Positions 8,760-16,131 of a stretch of DNA of 32,881 nucleotides are shown piece after piece (positions within the stretch are counted from its first letter, which is position 1; every line of letters begins with the position of its first letter). The notes beneath the pieces are model-generated. The model was not told the origin of the DNA and made no database searches. It saw nothing but the letters and a program-made list of their open reading frames with translations. The position numbers and the translations under genes were made by a program. This stretch comes from Methylobacterium sp. B4. Lineage in GTDB: Bacteria; Pseudomonadota; Alphaproteobacteria; Rhizobiales; Beijerinckiaceae. The stretch is from positions 1 to 32,881 of the forward strand of contig NZ_QJJJ01000033.1 in assembly GCF_003201865.1 (NCBI RefSeq). The letters are read 5' to 3'.

Positions 8760-9512
8760 TCAGCTCCGCAGCACTTCGGCTTCCGCCGCCTCGACCGCAT
8801 TGGCCTGCTCGGCCGCGACGGCCCGGTCGGACTTGCGCCTGAGCCAGGCGCCGATGGCGACCACGAGGGCGGCGCCGAGAGCACCCGCCACGTAGTGCAT
8901 GTTGGGCTGCAGGGCGGCAGGCAGCGCCTCGATCACGTGCTGATGCACCAGTCGGTCGGTAGCGATCATCTCGCCGGCAACCCAGCCGAGCAGGCCGCCG
9001 CCGAACCAGATCAGGATCGGGAACCGATCGATCAGGCGGGTGATCAGGCTCGCGCCGACCACGAGGAGCGGCACCGACAGGGCGAGACCGATGATGAAGA
9101 GCTCGTCATGCCCTTTGGCGGCGCCCGCCACCGCGACCACGTTGTCGAAGCTCATGACCGCGTCGGCCACGACGATGGTCCAGATCGCCTTGGGCAGGCT
9201 GGCATGCTCCTGGATCGCGCTCTCGCCCTCCTCCTCGCCGCGCACGAGCTTCACGGCGATGTGCAGCAGGATGAGGCCGCCGACGACCTTCAGCAGCGGC
9301 ACCGCGAGCAGCTGCGAGATGATGACGGCAAAGAAGATGCGCAGCAAAGCCGCGGCGAAGGCGCCGGCGTAGACGCCGATACGCCGCTGCCGCTCGGGCA
9401 GCCCCCGGCAGGCCAGGGCGATGACCACCGCGTTGTCGCCCGACAGGATGATGTCGATCCAGACGATCTGGAGGAGGGACAGCAGGAAGGAGGAACTGAG
9501 ATAGGAATCCAC
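8760..9512 (-). CDS. TerC family integral membrane protein (YjbE-like)
   Basis: A 250-residue polytopic inner-membrane protein. Conserved TerC features are the acidic membrane motifs IDIILSGDNAVVIALA near residues 19-34 and VVADAVMSFDNVVAVAGAA near 113-131. The length and the LPERQRRIGVYAG loop fit the YjbE-like branch. TerC proteins are linked to metal-ion handling: tellurite resistance in plasmid systems, and manganese export or metal loading of exported enzymes elsewhere. The start is GTG at 9512 (MDSYLSSSFLLSLL). No ATG gives a better N-terminus. The leader contains a long hairpin (9541-9578), so metal-responsive control is conceivable but unproven. Confidence 0.88.
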   Translation of the reverse strand: MDSYLSSSFLLSLLQIVWIDIILSGDNAVVIALACRGLPERQRRIGVYAGAFAAALLRIFFAVIISQLLAVPLLKVVGGLILLHIAVKLVRGEEEGESAIQEHASLPKAIWTIVVADAVMSFDNVVAVAGAAKGHDELFIIGLALSVPLLVVGASLITRLIDRFPILIWFGGGLLGWVAGEMIATDRLVHQHVIEALPAALQPNMHYVAGALGAALVVAIGAWLRRKSDRAVAAEQANAVEAAEAEVLRS

Positions 9513-9540
9513 GGTCGTGTCTTTTCGCTGTCTCGGCCCG

Positions 9541-9578
9541 TCGGGATGCCGGCGCCGTCCGCCTCCGGCATGCCCCGA
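9541..9578 (-). promoter_or_regulatory. Long hairpin in the terC leader
   Basis: TCGGGATGCCGG (9541-9552) pairs with CCGGCAT-gc-CCCGA (9565-9578), twelve pairs with a 2-base bulge and a 12-base loop. It lies 29-66 bases upstream of the terC GTG start, so it would be in the 5' untranslated region. It could be a regulatory leader, or the end of transcription from tctC running in the same direction. Confidence 0.35.
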
Positions 9579-9762
9579 TGCGGGCGCGGCAAGTGGGTGT
9601 CTTTTGGTGAGGCGCCGCCTAGCCCCGAGGGGTCGGCGACACGTCGGCGTTCGTCAGGACGGGAAGGGCCGGATCGGCGCCCCTCCCGGATGGGCCGACA
9701 CGGAAAGCCGGCCCCGATGGCACGATGATGGCGATGCCCCGGGGCCGACCGTCGCGTCCGCC

Positions 9763-10734
9763 TCAGGGATTGGCTTCGACGGCGGAGCGCAGCACGGGCG
9801 TCCAGCGGGCGACCTCGCTCTCGACGAGCTTCTGCAGCGCGTCGGGGCCGGCCTCCGCATCCTTCGGCACCGTGCCGCCGAGATCGAGGATGCGCTTCCT
9901 TGCGTTCGGGTCCTTGATGGCGGTGTCGAGGGCGGCGACGAGCTTGGCCCGGACATCCGCCGGCAGGCCCTTGGGCGCGAAGACCGCGTTCCAGGCGCTG
10001 ACCTGATAGTCGGGCAGGCCGGCCTCCTTCGTGGTCGGCACGTCGGGCAGGCTCGGGGAGCGCTCGGGCGTGGCGATGGCGTAGGCCTTGATCGTGCCGC
10101 CGCTGATCTGCGGGGCGACGTTGACGATCTGGTCGGTCATGAAGTCGACCTGACCCGCCATCAGGTCGTTCAGCGCCGGGCCGGTGCCGCGATAGACGAC
10201 GAGGGTGGGCTTGGCGCCGATGAGCGAGTCGAACAGCACGCCCGTGGAGTGCGAGACGGAGCCGACGCCGGCATGCGCTTGGTTGATCGAGGCGCCGCCG
10301 GCCTTCACGGCCTCGACGAAGCTCTTCAGGTCGGGGGCCGCCATCCCCTTCTTGGCGACGATGACGATCGGCGTACCGGCGGCGAGCCCGATCGGGTCGA
10401 AGCTCTTGGCCGGGTCGTATTTCAGGCCCTTGAACAGGGCCGGCGCCGCGCCGTGCGTGCCCATGTGGCCCATCATGATGGTGTAGCCGTCGGGCGAGGC
10501 CTGCGAGGCCCGGGTAATGCCGGTCGTGCCGCCGGCGCCGGTGACGTTCTCGATCACGACCTGCTGACCGAGGACCCGCGACATCGGCTCGGCGACGATG
10601 CGCGCGATGACGTCGGTCGGGCCGCCGGCCGCGAAGGGCACCACCATGGTGATCGGCCGCTGCGGGTAGGTGTCGGCGGCCGCTCCGAAGGCGGCGAGCA
10701 CCGACAGGAGACTGATCGCGAGAGCCGTTCTCAT
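9763..10734 (-). CDS. Tripartite tricarboxylate transporter substrate-binding protein (Bug/TctC family)
   Basis: A 323-residue periplasmic binding protein. A signal peptide covers about residues 1-20 (MRTALAISLLSVLAAFGAAA), then the family opening YPQRPITMVVPFAAGGPTDVIAR and the typical ASQASPDGYT and VPTTKEAG segments. Bug proteins bind small carboxylates and deliver them to the TctA/TctB permease. The ligand here is unknown. Start: ATG at 10734 with GAGGAAA seven bases upstream. It is the last gene of a tctB-tctA-tctC operon on the minus strand, 67 bases after tctA. Confidence 0.92.
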   Translation of the reverse strand: MRTALAISLLSVLAAFGAAADTYPQRPITMVVPFAAGGPTDVIARIVAEPMSRVLGQQVVIENVTGAGGTTGITRASQASPDGYTIMMGHMGTHGAAPALFKGLKYDPAKSFDPIGLAAGTPIVIVAKKGMAAPDLKSFVEAVKAGGASINQAHAGVGSVSHSTGVLFDSLIGAKPTLVVYRGTGPALNDLMAGQVDFMTDQIVNVAPQISGGTIKAYAIATPERSPSLPDVPTTKEAGLPDYQVSAWNAVFAPKGLPADVRAKLVAALDTAIKDPNARKRILDLGGTVPKDAEAGPDALQKLVESEVARWTPVLRSAVEANP

Positions 10735-10801
10735 GGTTTCCTCATCCCTTCCAGATGTTTGACTCGTCGGAGATTCCCGAGCCCGTCCGGCATCGTGCCG
10801 C

Positions 10802-12307
10802 TCAGGCTTCCGTGAACACCTCGTCGCGGCTTTTCCGCAGCGACGGCAGCAGCGCCAGCGCCAGGATGGTGAAGGCCACGAGGAACAGCACCGCGCTGAC
10901 CGGACGCTCGAGGAAGACCATGGCGTCCCCGCGCGACAGGGTGAGCGCGCGGCGCAGGTATTCTTCCATCAGCTTGCCCAGCACGAAGCCGAGCAGGAGC
11001 GGCGCGGGCTCGAAGCCGAACTTGATCAGCACGTAGCCGAACACCCCGAAGGCGGCGATGAGCATCACGTCGGTCGGCAGCGAGTTGATGGAGTAGATGC
11101 CGATCGAGCAGAACATCAGGATCGCGGGGAACATCAGCCGGTAGGGCACCTTCAGGAGGCGCACCCAGACGCCGACCAGCGGCAGGTTGATGACGAGCAG
11201 CATCAGGTTGCCGACCCACATTGAGGCGATCATGCCCCAGAACAGTTCGGGGCTCTTGGTCATCACGCCGGGTCCCGGCACGATGCCGTGGATCGTCATC
11301 GCGCCGACCATCAGCGCCATCACGGCGTTGGGCGGGATGCCCAGCGTGAGGAGCGGGATGAACGCGGTCTGGGCGCCCGCGTTGTTGGCGCTTTCCGGGC
11401 CGGCGACGCCCTCGATGGCGCCGCGGCCGAAGCGGCTCGGATCGCGGGCGATGCGCTTCTCGACCGTGTAGGCGGCGAAGGGGCCGAGGACGGCGCCGTT
11501 GCCGGGCAGGATTCCGAGCAGCGCGCCGATCGCGGTGCCGCGCAGGGTCGCGGGTGTCGCCTGCCGCAGATCCGCCAGGCCCGGCAGCAGGCGGCCGATG
11601 CGCGCCCGGGCGATCTCTCGGGTCTCGGTGTTGTCGAGGTTGCGCAGGATCTCGGCCACCCCGAACAGGCCCATGGCCAGCACGGAGAAATCCACGCCGT
11701 CGGTCAGGAAGGTGAAGCCGAAGGTCATCCGCTCCTCGCCGGTCTCCAGGTCGGTGCCGATGCAGGCGAACAGCACGCCGACCAGGATCATGGCCACGGC
11801 CTTGAGCACGGAGCCGTGGGCGAGCACGACGGCGAAGGCCAGCCCCATGACCATCAGGGCGAAGTATTCCGCCGGCCCGAAGATCAGCGCGAGGCGGGTG
11901 AGCGGCGCGCCGAGCGCCGCGATCAGCAGGGTGGCGACGGTGCCCGCGAAGAACGAGGCGATCGCCGCGGTGCCGAGCGCGATGCCGGCCCGGCCCTGGC
12001 GCGCCATCTGGTGGCCGTCGAGGGTGGTGACGACCGAGGTCGCCTCGCCCGGGATGTTGACGAGGATCGCGGTGGTGGAGCCGCCGTACTGCGCCCCGTA
12101 ATAGATGCCCGCCAGCATGATCAGCGCGCCGACGGGATCGAGCCCGAAGGTGATCGGCAGGAGCATGGCGATGGTGGCGATCGGCCCGACGCCGGGCAGC
12201 ACGCCGATCAGCGTGCCCACGAGGCAGCCGAGGAAGCAGAGCATGACGTTCTGCAGGCTCAGCGCGACGGCAAAGCCCAGGCCGAGGTTGGAGAGAAGAT
12301 CCGGCAC
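10802..12307 (-). CDS. Tripartite tricarboxylate transporter permease, large subunit (TctA family)
   Basis: A 501-residue inner-membrane protein with about 10-12 hydrophobic helices. It carries the glycine-rich TctA signatures GVLPGVGPIATIAMLLPITFG near the N-terminus, YGGSTTAILVNIPGEATSVVT, and a second copy of the loop, LGILPGNGAVLGPFAAY, about 270 residues on. It forms the sodium-coupled permease with TctB and receives a carboxylate from the binding protein. The start is GTG at 12307, with GGAG about nine bases upstream. It follows tctB after 16 bases, so the two are co-transcribed. Confidence 0.92.
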   Translation of the reverse strand: MPDLLSNLGLGFAVALSLQNVMLCFLGCLVGTLIGVLPGVGPIATIAMLLPITFGLDPVGALIMLAGIYYGAQYGGSTTAILVNIPGEATSVVTTLDGHQMARQGRAGIALGTAAIASFFAGTVATLLIAALGAPLTRLALIFGPAEYFALMVMGLAFAVVLAHGSVLKAVAMILVGVLFACIGTDLETGEERMTFGFTFLTDGVDFSVLAMGLFGVAEILRNLDNTETREIARARIGRLLPGLADLRQATPATLRGTAIGALLGILPGNGAVLGPFAAYTVEKRIARDPSRFGRGAIEGVAGPESANNAGAQTAFIPLLTLGIPPNAVMALMVGAMTIHGIVPGPGVMTKSPELFWGMIASMWVGNLMLLVINLPLVGVWVRLLKVPYRLMFPAILMFCSIGIYSINSLPTDVMLIAAFGVFGYVLIKFGFEPAPLLLGFVLGKLMEEYLRRALTLSRGDAMVFLERPVSAVLFLVAFTILALALLPSLRKSRDEVFTEA

Positions 12308-12323
12308 GGATTGTGGCTCCCGA

Positions 12324-12989
12324 TCAGGCGGTCATCGAGTGCCGGGCGACGTCGGTCCCGGCCCGTCGGGAGGATCGGCGCTGCAGGAGCAGCAGGCCCA
12401 GGCCGATGAGGGCGAGCGCCCCGACCGCCAGCCGCAGCATCACACGCGAGGGGATCTTTCCGCTGGCCGCCTCGATGAGGGCGGTGGGAAAGATCGGGAT
12501 CGGCAGGTTCAAGAGGTCGCCGAACAGCAGCATGCATCCGGCGGTGAGCAGCAGGGCGAGGATCAGAAGCTCGCGAAAGCGCGCCTCGGGACTCGCATAG
12601 CCCCCGAGGATGACCGCGAGCGGCCCGGCGACGATCAGGCCGAGGCCGGGGGTGGTGACCGGGCCGAAGCTGACGGGCCGGATCGTGACCGCGAAGGCGA
12701 GGATGGCCAGCACGACGACGACGGGGCCGCGCAGGCCGAAGCTCTGCAGCCCCTCGCCGCCGCGGACGAAGCCCGTCACGGCGAGCGCGAACCCGCAGAC
12801 GGCCACGCAGACCGCGACCCAGTGCGGCAGCATGCCGGGGCCCATGGCGCCGAGGGTGCCGCGCGGGAGATCGCCCGTGGCCCAGACGCCGAACACTCCG
12901 AGCAGGATGAGGCCGAGGCCGGCCACCACGTTCTGCGACACCCACGAGACCGCATTGCCCGGTCCCGCGCCACCCGATGGGTCGCTCAT
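12324..12989 (-). CDS. Tripartite tricarboxylate transporter small subunit (TctB family)
   Basis: A 221-residue protein with four or more hydrophobic helices, as expected for TctB, the small membrane partner of TctA. Recognisable parts: the first helix VVAGLGLILLGVFGVWATGDL, the conserved GTLGAMGPGMLPHWVA turn, and FGPVTTPGLGLIVAGPLAVILGG. It is longer than many TctB proteins because of a C-terminal extension with another helix and a basic tail. Start: ATG at 12989 with GAGAGGGGA as ribosome-binding site. It is the first gene of the operon. No tctDE-type two-component regulator is nearby. Confidence 0.85.
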   Translation of the reverse strand: MSDPSGGAGPGNAVSWVSQNVVAGLGLILLGVFGVWATGDLPRGTLGAMGPGMLPHWVAVCVAVCGFALAVTGFVRGGEGLQSFGLRGPVVVVLAILAFAVTIRPVSFGPVTTPGLGLIVAGPLAVILGGYASPEARFRELLILALLLTAGCMLLFGDLLNLPIPIFPTALIEAASGKIPSRVMLRLAVGALALIGLGLLLLQRRSSRRAGTDVARHSMTA

Positions 12990-13002
12990 CGTCCCCTCTC
13001 AA

Positions 13003-13014
13003 CGAGCATGCTCG
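13003..13014. promoter_or_regulatory. 12-bp perfect palindrome upstream of tctB
   Basis: CGAGCATGCTCG ends 13 bases before the tctB start codon and adjoins its ribosome-binding site. A palindrome here could be an operator or could fold in the leader to limit translation. A 12-base palindrome may also arise by chance in GC-rich DNA. Confidence 0.3.
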
Positions 13015-13452
13015 CTCCGGCGCTTCCGTCCTGCGGCGGCGTTCGGGCCGGCCCCGCGGCCAGCGTCTCTCACCACCCGCGCGCCGCAGGCGGCACGACG
13101 GAAACGATCGGATCCTCCCCTGAGGAATTTTGTCCAGAACCTATGCCGTAAAGCGAAGTTTCGACAAGACCTGGCATCCGACGAATCGTGTCTTTCCCGG
13201 CTCTCTGTATCATTGATAAAGCGGCCCGCGTCCGCCGAGGCAGGAGCGGCTCGCGCGATGGCGCGGCCTCGAAGGTGCCGGGCCGGCCCCAGGGGGCAGG
13301 CCTGCGGACCGATGAGCCTGCCGCGCGGCGCGGAATGTCGGCCCGGCGGGTCCGGCCGAAGCCCCATGGCCCGAGCCGGGCGCTGAACCGATTTCTGTGA
13401 TCGTGCGTTTGATGATCCAACTCGACAAGACATCGGAAAGAGGAGCATTTCG
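13015..13452. other. Intergenic region between divergent tctB and a small secreted protein gene
   Basis: About 440 bases with no credible gene. It should hold the tct operon promoter (minus strand) and that of the small protein at 13453. The stretch 13120-13220 is locally A/T-richer (AATTTTGTCC, GTATCATTGATAAA). The decamer TCGACAAGAC occurs twice (near 13162 and 13421). I could not define a convincing -35/-10 pair. Confidence 0.4.
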
Positions 13453-13704
13453 ATGCGCAAGATTCTGGTCGCTACGGCTGCCCTGGGCACGCTGCTGGTT
13501 CTTGATGTTCCGAGCTTCGCACAGGGATTCCGCGTCGGCCCCGGCGGCGTCGAGATCGACGACGGCCGCGGCTATCGCGAGGAGCGCGACGAGCGACGCT
13601 ACCGCCGCATGTGCCGGGAGCTTCGCGACCGCTGCGAGAACAGGGACATCTACGGCGAGGAAGGCCAGGGCAATTGCCGGCGCTACCGCCGCATGTGCGG
13701 CTGA
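13453..13704 (+). CDS. Small secreted protein with two CX6C pairs, unknown function
   Basis: An 83-residue protein with a clear signal peptide (MRKILVATAALGTLLVLDVPSFAQ, residues 1-24) and a short, highly charged mature part. Four cysteines at 54, 61, 75 and 82 form two CX6C pairs. The arginine-rich element RRYRRMC occurs twice (48-54 and 76-82), encoded by an identical 18-base stretch at 13597-13614 and 13681-13698. A strong ribosome-binding site (AGAGGAG, nine bases upstream of ATG) supports translation. It is probably periplasmic with two disulphides. I do not recognise the family. Small Cys/Arg-rich exported proteins like this are common in Methylobacterium-type genomes and mostly uncharacterised. 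Confidence 0.75.
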   Translation: MRKILVATAALGTLLVLDVPSFAQGFRVGPGGVEIDDGRGYREERDERRYRRMCRELRDRCENRDIYGEEGQGNCRRYRRMCG

Positions 13705-13874
13705 GCGCGACGATCCCGGTCGTCGCTTCCACGGGCGCCAGGCGGGCACGGGAGCCGAGACACGGCGCCGACACCCGACCTCACTTGGGAAAGGCCCGAC
13801 GATGAAGGTGGAATCGCGGGGCGGCCGGACCGTGCCCGCGGGTCGAGACTTCGGTGACGGCTTCAGGAAGAACG

Positions 13875-14963
13875 ATGTCGGCCGATCCTGAGGATCTGAT
13901 CGATCGCGTCTACGAGGCGGCCGCCATTCCCGAACTCTGGCCCTCGACATTGAGCGCGATCGCCCGGTTCGGCGGAGGCGGCGGCGGCCTTCTGTTCACC
14001 AGCCAGGGCCTGGACTTCCGCTACGTCGCCTCGCCCGAACTCGAAGGCTACATGGAAGAATTCATAGCCGACGGCTGGGTAGCCCAGAACGACCGTCCGG
14101 CCCGGCTCTTCGCCAAGCAGCATCCGGGCTTCCTGACCGACCTCGACGTCTACACGCCCGAGGAACTCGACACGAACCCGGTGTTCACGGACTTCCTCCG
14201 GCCGCGCGGCTACGGCTGGGGTGCGGCCACGGCCATCACGGTGCCGAGCGGTGAACGGATCGTCTTCGATGTCGAGCGGGCCTACAGGGACGGCCCGGTC
14301 CCGGCCGACATCGTCGCGCGGCTCGACGCCATGCGGCCGCACCTCGCCCGCGCCGCGACGCTGTCGGCCCGCATGCGCCTGCAGGCCGTGCAGGTGGCCG
14401 CCGATGCCCTGGAGATGGTCGGCCTCCCGGCTGCAATTCTCGGTCGTCAGGGGCAGGCCCTGGCGATGAACCATAGCTGCCAGGCCCTGCTCGGCACGAC
14501 CGTTCGCGACGGTCCCCGTTTCGCGCTGGCCGACCCGGCCGCCGACCGCCTGCTGGCGGAGGCGCTTCAGACGCTCGCGGCGGTCGGGCTGGCGAGCACG
14601 CGATCCATTCCCGTCCCGGCCAAGGAGGCCGAGCCGCCCGCCGTCGCCCATGTCCTTCCGGTCAAGCGCAGCGCGCGCGACCTGTTCACAGCGGCCTCGG
14701 CCATCGTGGTCGTCACCCCGCTGGCGCAGGACCGGCTGCCCGGCCTCTCGGTTCTGGAAGGCCTGTTCGATCTGACGCCCGCCGAGGCGCGGGTCGCGCG
14801 CGGCATCACGGGCTGCCGCACGGTCGAGCAGATCGCGGCGGAGTCCGGCACCTCGCCGCAGACGGTGCGCTCGCAGCTCAAGAGCGTGATGGCCAAGACC
14901 GGCGTCAACCGTCAGGTCGAACTGGTCCGCCTGCTCTCGGGGGTCGCACTGCCGCGCTCGTGA
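13875..14963 (+). CDS. LuxR-type helix-turn-helix transcriptional regulator
   Basis: A 362-residue regulator. The C-terminal 60 residues are a LuxR/FixJ-type helix-turn-helix (LTPAEARVARGITGC, VEQIAAESGTSPQTVRSQLK, MAKTGVNRQVELVRLL). The N-terminal ~290 residues look like a PAS/GAF-type sensing region (LIDRVYEAAAIPELWPSTLSAIARF, then the AILGRQGQALAMNHSCQALLG segment). No autoinducer-binding signature is evident, so quorum sensing is not implied. I chose the ATG at 13875 with AGGAAG four bases upstream. An in-frame GTG at 13854 would add seven residues. No obvious target gene is adjacent apart from the SMP-30 gene downstream. Confidence 0.85.
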   Translation: MSADPEDLIDRVYEAAAIPELWPSTLSAIARFGGGGGGLLFTSQGLDFRYVASPELEGYMEEFIADGWVAQNDRPARLFAKQHPGFLTDLDVYTPEELDTNPVFTDFLRPRGYGWGAATAITVPSGERIVFDVERAYRDGPVPADIVARLDAMRPHLARAATLSARMRLQAVQVAADALEMVGLPAAILGRQGQALAMNHSCQALLGTTVRDGPRFALADPAADRLLAEALQTLAAVGLASTRSIPVPAKEAEPPAVAHVLPVKRSARDLFTAASAIVVVTPLAQDRLPGLSVLEGLFDLTPAEARVARGITGCRTVEQIAAESGTSPQTVRSQLKSVMAKTGVNRQVELVRLLSGVALPRS

Positions 14964-14980
14964 GGCTTCGGTCGACGACA

Positions 14981-14996
14981 AGGGCGCGGGCGCCCT
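14981..14996 (+). terminator. GC-rich hairpin after the LuxR-type gene
   Basis: AGGGCGC-GG-GCGCCCT is a perfect inverted repeat starting 18 bases after the stop codon. It is a plausible transcription end or 3' stabiliser. There is no T-run behind it. Confidence 0.35.
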
Positions 14997-15123
14997 CGCC
15001 CTGGCGCGGCCGGTTGGAGTCAGGAGCGCACCATCACGACAAGACCCGCCACGTGCGGATTAAAACTCAGTTCTGGACGTAACCAAGACGACAACAGTCG
15101 AGAAGGCAGCAGGACAAGAAGCG

Positions 15124-15148
15124 GGAACTGATTCTTCATTGGAACGTA
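15124..15148 (+). promoter_or_regulatory. Candidate EcfG (general stress) promoter upstream of the SMP-30 gene
   Basis: GGAAC (15124-15128), a 16-base spacer, then CGTA (15145-15148). The alphaproteobacterial EcfG/RpoE2 consensus is GGAAC-N16/17-CGTT, so eight of nine defined bases match. The site lies 30 bases before the proposed TTG start, a normal leader length. A NepR-like anti-EcfG-sigma gene occurs 5 kb away. Stress control is inferred. Confidence 0.4.
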
Positions 15149-15177
15149 AATTAGCGTTCTTCCGGAGAAGCCCTGCA

Positions 15178-16068
15178 TTGTCCGATCCATCGATCCGTGT
15201 TCTCGATCCGACGCGATGCCATCTCGGTGAGGGGCCGAGCTACGATCCGGCGACCGACACGGCGTGGTGGGTCGACATCCTCGAATGCCGGCTGTTCGAG
15301 AGGCCGCTGGACAATCAGGCCGGCCCGGCCCGGATTCACGCGCTGCCGAAGATGGTCAGCGACGTCGCCGCGATCGATTCAGGCCGGCAGCTGCTCTCGG
15401 CGGAGGACGGGCTCTACATCCGCACGGTCCGGGACGGACGGCTCAGCCTGTTCTGCCCGCTGGAGGCAGAGGATGCGGGCACCCGCTCCAACGACGGCCG
15501 GGTGCATCCCTGCGGCGCCCTGTGGATCGGCACCATGGGCCGGGACGCCGAGGCGGGGCGCGGTGCGATCTACCACGTCGCCGGCACGCGGGTGACGCGG
15601 CTGTTTGCCGGCCTCACCATCCCGAACGGCATCGCCTTCTCCCCCGACGGCGCGACCGGTTACTTCGTCGACACCGACGAGGGCATACTGCGACGCGTCG
15701 CCCTCGACCTCGCCACCGGCCTGCCGGTGGCCGAGCCGCAGACCCATTACGATCACAGCGACGGCGAGGGCGGGATCGACGGCGCCGCCGTGGATGAAGA
15801 GGGGCTGATCTGGACCGCCCGCTTCGGCGGGGCCTGCCTCGACGCCTACAGCCCCGCGGGCGCGCGGGTGCGCACCCTGGCGGTCCCGGTCCGCCAGCCG
15901 ACCTGCCCGACCTTCGTCGGGCGCGGTCTCGACCGGCTGCTGGTCACGAGTGCCTACGAGGGCATGGACGAGGCCGAGCGCGCGGCCGATCCCGAGCACG
16001 GACGCACCCTGCTCGTCGATCCGGGCGTCCGCGGCCTGCTGGAACCGCCCTTCCGCCTCGACGCCTGA
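15178..16068 (+). CDS. SMP-30/gluconolactonase/LRE family protein
   Basis: A 296-residue six-bladed beta-propeller lactonase. The divalent-metal ligands of the family are in place: Glu18 in HLGEGPSYD, Asn150 in TIPNGIAFSPDG and Asp201 in GGIDGAAVD, with substrate-side Asn105 in RSNDGRV. Members hydrolyse sugar lactones such as gluconolactone or arabinonolactone in aldose oxidation pathways. I selected TTG at 15178 (MSDPSIRVLDPTRC) with GGAGAA about nine bases upstream. A TTG at 15139 would add a doubtful basic leader and overlap the candidate EcfG promoter. The GH15 gene follows after 63 bases, so both may act on sugars from an alpha-glucan or trehalose-type reserve. Confidence 0.87.
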   Translation: MSDPSIRVLDPTRCHLGEGPSYDPATDTAWWVDILECRLFERPLDNQAGPARIHALPKMVSDVAAIDSGRQLLSAEDGLYIRTVRDGRLSLFCPLEAEDAGTRSNDGRVHPCGALWIGTMGRDAEAGRGAIYHVAGTRVTRLFAGLTIPNGIAFSPDGATGYFVDTDEGILRRVALDLATGLPVAEPQTHYDHSDGEGGIDGAAVDEEGLIWTARFGGACLDAYSPAGARVRTLAVPVRQPTCPTFVGRGLDRLLVTSAYEGMDEAERAADPEHGRTLLVDPGVRGLLEPPFRLDA

Positions 16069-16131
16069 CCGGCGCCCTGCCCTCTCCCTCTCGAAGCAGG
16101 GCGTCCCGAGCACGGCGCCCCAGGAACGACC

